Below, one piece after another: positions 58,517 to 64,000 of a stretch of 64,000 nucleotides of DNA. Below the pieces are notes generated by a model that had not been told where the DNA came from, ran no database searches, and was given only the letters and a program-made list of their open reading frames with translations. How positions within the stretch are numbered: the stretch's first letter is position 1; each line of letters begins with the position of its first letter. Source of the stretch: Verrucomicrobiota bacterium. GTDB lineage: Bacteria > Verrucomicrobiota > Verrucomicrobiia > Opitutales > Opitutaceae. A program made the translations under genes and the position numbers. The stretch lies in assembly GCA_016235555.1 (NCBI GenBank), contig JACRKC010000014.1:19690-83689 (forward strand). The letters are read 5' to 3'.

Positions 58517-58821
58517 TTTTCCGCCCGCCGGACTCGCGGCCCGTTCCCCGGTCCCGGCCGGCGGCGCGCCGCGCCCGGCGGGGTGAGGGCGCGGCCCGGA
58601 CGCCCGGCCCCGCGCTGTCACCGCCCCGTCCGACGGTGCGTCTTGTCCGGCAGTCCGGTCCTTCTCACCCGCCACCTGATCTTTCATCACCGCCCGGCTG
58701 ATCTTTTCACCTCGTCAACCGCCTCCGTTCCGCCCCGGTGGCGTGCCCACGCGCCGCCCGGGACAATCGACCCACGGCTGCGCGCCGCTCCGGAACCCCG
58801 TCGATTGTTCGCTTTCGTCCC
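58517..58821. other. Spacer after fliC
   Basis: 305 bp without a supported gene. GC-rich self-complementary blocks (ccgcccgccgg, ccggccggcggc, ggcgcgcc) lie at about 58522-58580 and may form the fliC terminator, but there is no T-run. No promoter for the downstream kinase was recognised. Confidence 0.4.
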
Positions 58822-61800
58822 ATGCCACCAACCTTCCCGTCGTTCTTTGTGGGTTCCACGCGGCAGTTGCTGCGTTATTTGCTCTGGGCCTGGGTGCTGG
58901 CGGTCGTGCTCTCCCTCGCGTGGAATCTGCGCGAGGAATATCGCCAGATGCTCGAGCGCGCGCGCATCGAGGCCCGCGCGAGCTTCGACAAAGACATCCT
59001 GTTTCGACGGTGGGCGACGAAGCACGGCGGAGTCTATGTGCCGCTCACGGCGGACACGCCGCCGAACCCCTACTTGAAAGTGCCGGAGCGGGATGTCGTC
59101 ACCACCGGGGGCCTCGCGCTCACGCTGATGAACCCGGCCTACATCACGCGCCAGGTCTTCGATCTGCAGGATGAGCAGCACGGAGTGCGCGGCCACATCA
59201 CGAGCCTGACGCCCTTGCGGCCGGAGAACGCCCCGGATGAGTGGGAGCGGGCGGCCCTGGTGTCGTTCGAGCAGGGCGTGAAGGAGGCCTCCGCCCGCGC
59301 GGCGATCGATGGCGGGGATTTTGTCCGGTTGATGCAGCCGATGATCACCGAGCAAGGGTGCCTGAAATGCCATGCCCAGCAGGGTTACAAGGCCGGGGAT
59401 ATTCGCGGCGGCATCAGTGTCGCGGTGCCGCTGGCGCCCTACTGGCGGAGCCTGGCGCCGCACCTGTGGACGCATGTGCTCGCCCACTTGATGCTCGGCG
59501 GCCTGGGCGTCGGTTTCCTCGTCGTGGTGGGACGGCGGCTCGAAACCACGTGGCACGCCCGGCTCCAGGCGGAGCGCGACCTGCGCACCGTCGAGCAGCG
59601 CTGGCATGTGGCGCTCGAAGCGGTCGGCGACGGCCTGTGGGACTGGAACGTCGAAACCGACGAGGTCTTCTTCTCCGACACGTGGAAAGCCATGCTCGGC
59701 TACGGGCCGGAGGAATTGCGCAATCAGGCCGACGAATGGGAGTCGCGGGTGCACCCGGACGATCTCGCCGAGGTCATGGCGGCGGTGCGCCGGCACCTCG
59801 CGGGCGAAACGTCCAGCTACGTGTCCGAACACCGGATGCGCTGCAAGGACGGCACCTACAAGTGGATTCTCGACCGCGGTTGCGTGATCAGCCGGGCGCC
59901 GGACGGCCGGGCCCTGCGCATGGTGGGCACGCACAAGGATCTCACCGAGGCGCGGCAGACGCTGATCGCGCTGTCCGAAAGCGAGCAGCGATTTGCGACC
60001 GCGTTCACCGACGCGCCGGTCGGGATGGCGATCCGGGACATCGAAGACGGGCGCTATATCGAGGTGAACCGGGCCTGCCTGACCATGACGGGCTATGCCC
60101 GCGACGACGTGATCGGCAAGACGCCCGCGGAGGTGGGGTGGGCGGTGGCGGCGGCGGACGGAGAAAATTCCCGCGATCCCTTGCTGGCCACCGGGGGAGT
60201 GCGGGATGCGGAACTGTGCCTGCGCCGGAAGGACGGTCGCGACATCCGCTGCGCCTATACCAACAGCGTGGTCCAGATCGGCGGGCGCCGCTGCCTGCTT
60301 TCGACCACGATCGACATCACCGAGCGCCGGAAGGCCGAGCAGGCGTTGCGCGAAAACCAACGCCTGCTGCTGGAGACGCAACGCGTGGCCGGCTTGGGCA
60401 GCTACGTGTTGGACATCCCCGCCGGCCGCTGGACGAGTTCCTCCGTGGTCGATGCGGTCTTCGGCCTCGCTGCGCAGGCCGACCATCCGGTCGAAGACTG
60501 GCTGGCGATCATCCACCCGGCCGACCGGGCGGCGATGAGCGACTATTTTTTCCACGAAGTGATCGGCCGCGGCGCGCGCTTCGATCGCGAATACCGCATC
60601 GTCCGCCGGCAGGACGGAGCCGGGCGCTGGGTGCATGGCGGGGGCGAACTCGAGTTCGACGCCGAGAAGCGGCCCGTGCGCATGATCGGCACCATCCAGG
60701 ATGTGACCGAGCGGCGCCGGGCGGAGACGGCCAAGGCCCTCGACACGCGCACCGCGCAGTTCCTGGCCGATCTCTACGCGTCGTCGCTCACGGTCACCGA
60801 CCAGGAATTGTATGACCGGGTCGTCGAGTCGGCGGTGGCGCTGACCGAAAGCGCGATCGGCTTCCTGCACCGGGTCGCCGAGGATCAGGAGACGATCATT
60901 CTGACGACTTGGAACAGCGGGGCGAAGGAGCACTGCACGGCCGGCAGCGAGACGCACTATCCGCTGAGCCAGGCGGGCAACTGGGTCGACTGCGTGCGCG
61001 AGAAGCGGCCGGTGATCTACAACGATTTCGCCCGCTCACCGCACCAGCGCGGGCTGCCGGAAGGCCATGTGGCGGTCCGGCGGTTCATGAGCATTCCCGT
61101 CCTGGCGGCGGGCAAGGTGCAGGTGATCTTCGGCGTGGGCAACAAGGAGGCGGACTACGACGACGCCGATCTGCCCCGTCTGCAATTGATCGCGACCGAA
61201 CTCCAGAAGGTGCTCGAACGCCGTGTGGCCGAGCAGGCCCGGCAGGCGGGCGAGGCCCGCTTCCGCCGGCTGTTCGACGGTGCGGTCGATGCCATCTACA
61301 TCCACGATCCCGCCGGCCGCATCGTCGATGTGAACGACGAGGTGAGCCGGCAGATGGGTTACTCCCGCGAGGAGCTGCGCCGGATGAATGTGGGCGACAT
61401 CGAGGTCGTCGTGGCGGACCCGACCCGCCGGGAGCTCTGGGCGCGGGTGCTGGCGGGCGAGACCGTGACGGTCGAGGGCCGGCATCGCCGGCGCGACGGC
61501 ACGACCTTCCCGGTCGAGGTGCGCGTGGCGGTCTTCTCGGCCGACGGCCAGTCGCTCATCTTCGCCTCGGTGCGCGACATCACCGAGCGGCATCGCGCCA
61601 GGCGGGAACTGGCCGAGCGCGAGCGCCAGTTGCAGGCGATGCTCGATGCCTCGCCCGCCTGCGTGAAGCTGGTCGCCCGCGACGGCACGCTGCTGTCGAT
61701 GAACCAGGCCGGCCTCGCGCTGCTCGACTCCGGGCCGCTGGAATCGGTGCTCGGCGGCTGCGTCTACGAGTTCATCGCGCCCGAAAACCGCGCCGCGTTC

Positions 61801-63879
61801 CGGCGGATGAACGAACGGGTGTGCGACGGGGAGAAAGCCACGCTGGAATTCGAAATCATCTCCCGCACCGGCGTGCGCCACTGGATGGAGACGTGGGCCG
61901 TGCCCTTCCACTCCGACCGGCACGGCGGGGTCGTGCAACTGGCCGTGACCAGCGATGTCAGCGCCCGCAAGGCCGACGAGTTCGAGCGCCGGCGCCTCAT
62001 GCGGGCCGTGGAACAGAGCCCGGTCACGGTCGTCATCACCGACGCCCAGGGCACGATCGAGTATGTGAATCCCCGGTTCACCCGGACGACGGGCTACACC
62101 TTCGCCGAGGCGCGCGGGCAGAATCCGCGGGTGTTGAAATCCGGCGTGCACTCCGCCGCGGTCTATCGCGAGATGTGGGCCGCCCTCAGCGCCGGGCGGG
62201 AGTGGCGCGGCGAGTTGTGCAACCGCCGCAAGGATGGCTCGCTCTACTGGGAGGACGCGAGTATCTCGCCGGTCGTCGACGACGCCGGCCGCATCACGCA
62301 CTACCTCGCGGTCAAGGAGGACATCACCGACCGCCGGGAGGCGCAGGAACGCATCCGGGAACAGGCGACACTGCTCAATCTGACCCGCGATGCCATCATC
62401 GTGATCGGGCTGGACGGGCGGGTGCAGTTTTGGAACCGCGGGGCGGAGCAGATCTTCGAGTGGACCGCGGAGGAAACGATGGGCCGGCCGCTGTTCGACT
62501 TTGTCTACGACGAGTCGCGCCCCGCGCCACATGCCGCCCGCCAGGCGATCCTCGAAACCGGGGAGTGGGCGGGCGAACTCCGCCACCGCACCAAGGCCGG
62601 CGCCACGGTCGTCACGCGCGCCTACGGCCGGCTGGTGCGCGACGGGGACCATGTGCCGCATCGCATCCTCCTGACCGCCGCGGATGTCACCGAGGCCAAG
62701 CGGCTCGAGTCGCAATTCCTGCGCGCGCAGCGCATGGAGAGCCTCGGCTCCCTGGCCAGCGGCGTGGCCCACGACCTGAACAACGTGCTCACGCCGATCC
62801 TCGTCGCCACGGAACTCCTCAAGCCGATCGCCCGGGAGGCGCACGAGCGCGAGGTGGTGCAGCTCGTCGGCGACAGCGCGCGCCGCGGTGCGGAGGTCGT
62901 GCAGCAGTTGCTCCTGTTCGGCCGCGGCAGCGACACGCCGCGCACGGTGGTCGACCCCGCGGCGGTCGCGCGCGAAGTCGAGCGGATGATGCGGGAGACC
63001 TTCCCGAGGAACATCGCGATCCGGTCCGCGATTCCGAAGGACCTCTGGTCGATGGAGGCGGATCGCACGCAGCTCCACCAGGTGCTGCTCAACCTGTGCG
63101 TGAACGCCCGCGACGCGATGCCGCGCGGCGGCGAACTCCTGCTCTCGGCGCTCAACACGCATGTCGACGAGGCCTTCGCGGCCCGCCACCTCGGGGCCAA
63201 GCCCGGGCCGCACGTGGCCCTGGGCGTGGCCGACACGGGCACCGGCATCCCGGCGGCCATCGTCGACAAGATCTTCGATCCGTTCTTCACGACCAAGCCG
63301 CTCGGGCAGGGCACCGGGCTCGGGCTGGCCACGGTGCTGGGCATCACGCGGTCGCACGGCGGCTTCATCAGCGTCGATACGACGGAGGGCGACGGGGCGC
63401 GCTTCACGGTTTTCCTGCCCGCCCGCCAATCGGCCGCGCTGCAGGAGGCCACCGAGGCCCAGTGGCAGCAGTTGTCGGGTCACGGCGAACTGATCCTGCT
63501 GGTCGACGACGAGCCGACCATCCGGCTCGTCACGGAGCCGGCGCTGATCAAGGCCGGCTATCGCGTCGTGACCGCCGCCAACGGCGCCGAGGCGCTGGCC
63601 GCGTTTACGCGCGCGGCCGGCGAGGTGCGGCTGGTGTTGAGCGATGTGATGATGCCGGTCATGGACGGACCGCAGTTGGTGCACGCCTTGCGCCAGCTCA
63701 GCCCGGCCATGCCCATCGTGCTCATGAGCGGCCTGCGCGATCTGAGCGAGGATCTGGAAAAGCGGCACGGGGACCGGCTGCGATTCATCCAAAAACCCTT
63801 CCTGATCGAGGCGGCGTTGCGGGTCGTGCGGGAGTTGCTGGATGAAACATCGCCCGCGGGCGGGCCGGCAAAGCCATGA
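58822..63879 (+). CDS. Hybrid sensor histidine kinase with haem-type sensor, seven PAS and one GAF domain
   Basis: 1685 aa from the ATG at 58822. One membrane segment (about residues 16-36) and a second (about 213-240) bracket a Tll0287/DUF3365-like periplasmic domain with a CLKCH haem-attachment motif at about residue 179 and AVPLAPYWR. Then PAS (about 260-376), PAS (380-500), PAS (510-630), GAF (645-800), PAS (811-920), PAS (930-1045), PAS (1055-1168) and PAS (1175-1288). HisKA has the phospho-accepting His in SGVAHDLNN. An HATPase follows (LNLCVNARDAM; GLGLATV) and a receiver (LLVDDEP; phospho-acceptor in LVLSDVMMPVMDG; FIQKPF). Likely senses redox, gas or light at the membrane and feeds a phosphorelay. 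No partner protein seen. Confidence 0.9.
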   Translation: MPPTFPSFFVGSTRQLLRYLLWAWVLAVVLSLAWNLREEYRQMLERARIEARASFDKDILFRRWATKHGGVYVPLTADTPPNPYLKVPERDVVTTGGLALTLMNPAYITRQVFDLQDEQHGVRGHITSLTPLRPENAPDEWERAALVSFEQGVKEASARAAIDGGDFVRLMQPMITEQGCLKCHAQQGYKAGDIRGGISVAVPLAPYWRSLAPHLWTHVLAHLMLGGLGVGFLVVVGRRLETTWHARLQAERDLRTVEQRWHVALEAVGDGLWDWNVETDEVFFSDTWKAMLGYGPEELRNQADEWESRVHPDDLAEVMAAVRRHLAGETSSYVSEHRMRCKDGTYKWILDRGCVISRAPDGRALRMVGTHKDLTEARQTLIALSESEQRFATAFTDAPVGMAIRDIEDGRYIEVNRACLTMTGYARDDVIGKTPAEVGWAVAAADGENSRDPLLATGGVRDAELCLRRKDGRDIRCAYTNSVVQIGGRRCLLSTTIDITERRKAEQALRENQRLLLETQRVAGLGSYVLDIPAGRWTSSSVVDAVFGLAAQADHPVEDWLAIIHPADRAAMSDYFFHEVIGRGARFDREYRIVRRQDGAGRWVHGGGELEFDAEKRPVRMIGTIQDVTERRRAETAKALDTRTAQFLADLYASSLTVTDQELYDRVVESAVALTESAIGFLHRVAEDQETIILTTWNSGAKEHCTAGSETHYPLSQAGNWVDCVREKRPVIYNDFARSPHQRGLPEGHVAVRRFMSIPVLAAGKVQVIFGVGNKEADYDDADLPRLQLIATELQKVLERRVAEQARQAGEARFRRLFDGAVDAIYIHDPAGRIVDVNDEVSRQMGYSREELRRMNVGDIEVVVADPTRRELWARVLAGETVTVEGRHRRRDGTTFPVEVRVAVFSADGQSLIFASVRDITERHRARRELAERERQLQAMLDASPACVKLVARDGTLLSMNQAGLALLDSGPLESVLGGCVYEFIAPENRAAFRRMNERVCDGEKATLEFEIISRTGVRHWMETWAVPFHSDRHGGVVQLAVTSDVSARKADEFERRRLMRAVEQSPVTVVITDAQGTIEYVNPRFTRTTGYTFAEARGQNPRVLKSGVHSAAVYREMWAALSAGREWRGELCNRRKDGSLYWEDASISPVVDDAGRITHYLAVKEDITDRREAQERIREQATLLNLTRDAIIVIGLDGRVQFWNRGAEQIFEWTAEETMGRPLFDFVYDESRPAPHAARQAILETGEWAGELRHRTKAGATVVTRAYGRLVRDGDHVPHRILLTAADVTEAKRLESQFLRAQRMESLGSLASGVAHDLNNVLTPILVATELLKPIAREAHEREVVQLVGDSARRGAEVVQQLLLFGRGSDTPRTVVDPAAVAREVERMMRETFPRNIAIRSAIPKDLWSMEADRTQLHQVLLNLCVNARDAMPRGGELLLSALNTHVDEAFAARHLGAKPGPHVALGVADTGTGIPAAIVDKIFDPFFTTKPLGQGTGLGLATVLGITRSHGGFISVDTTEGDGARFTVFLPARQSAALQEATEAQWQQLSGHGELILLVDDEPTIRLVTEPALIKAGYRVVTAANGAEALAAFTRAAGEVRLVLSDVMMPVMDGPQLVHALRQLSPAMPIVLMSGLRDLSEDLEKRHGDRLRFIQKPFLIEAALRVVRELLDETSPAGGPAKP

Positions 63880-63958
63880 CGGCGGACGTTCCCTGCGTCG
63901 GCCGCTCGGGACTTCGCCCGCCACCAACTGCCCTCCGACAGTGGATTCCCCCCTGTAG

Positions 63959-63980
63959 GGCGGGGTCGCCGAACCCCGCC
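63959..63980. repeat. Hairpin after the kinase gene
   Basis: ggcggggt-cgccga-accccgcc, perfect 8-bp stem, in sequence (gtagggcggggtcgccgaac) of the same style as the other spacer palindromes. No T-run follows. The remaining bases to the window end hold no gene. Confidence 0.5.
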
Positions 63981-64000
63981 GTTTGCCCGGTAATAACTCA

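Overview
This is a high-GC bacterial window that most resembles Opitutaceae (Verrucomicrobiota). The assignment rests on a PEP-CTERM surface protein, giant Ig/delta-60/NHL-repeat secreted proteins, repeat-rich spacers and the style of the flagellar proteins; it is an inference from gene content, not a database match.

Layout. 1-1160: tail of a probable glycan-metabolism protein and a short-chain dehydrogenase. 1161-3378: repeat elements, a PEP-CTERM beta-helix protein on the minus strand and a divergent spacer. 3379-18279: two giant secreted modular proteins. 18400-19690: a small island of two membrane-protein genes on the minus strand. They are separated by a 99-bp imperfect palindrome with 7-bp GCCGAAC/GTTCGGC ends, and each start codon lies 4-7 bp after a GTTCGGC, which is the layout of integron gene cassettes (attC). 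19876-24450 (minus): cheD, a response regulator with a degenerate HD-GYP domain, cheB and cheR. 24701-40500 (plus): flgB flgC fliE fliF fliG fliH fliI fliJ motE-like fliK flgD flgE fliL fliM fliN fliO fliP fliQ fliR. 40945-48793: flhB flhA flhF, two small ORFs, fliA motA motB and a small ORF. 49057-58516: flgF flgG flgA flgH flgI flgJ flgN flgK flgL fliW csrA fliC. 58822-63879: a 1685-aa hybrid histidine kinase with a haem-binding sensor domain. Together these encode almost a whole flagellum (MS/C ring, rod, hook, P/L rings, export gate, stator, hook-filament junction, filament) plus receptor-adaptation enzymes. fliD, fliS, flgM, rpoN, a sigma-54 activator and cheA/W/Y are not in the window.

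Main regulatory observation. Each of the three flagellar gene blocks begins with a sigma-54 (-24/-12) promoter, and a fourth, nearly identical one lies inside fliK. At all four, the predicted transcription start falls only 3-6 nt before an in-frame start codon. This predicts leaderless or near-leaderless flagellar mRNAs, and a short FliK isoform made from the internal promoter.

Main structural observation. Many spacers in the flagellar blocks contain long inverted repeats built from short repeated words (ggaccaa, gagagttga, ctgaacgactgaa and others), each spacer with its own word family. Several repeat elements have entered coding sequence and are translated in frame: in the signal peptides or N-termini of FliO, FliP and FlgI, after the signal peptide of FlgA and in the tail of FlgJ. 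Three copies of an exactly 67-bp REP-like palindrome also occur.
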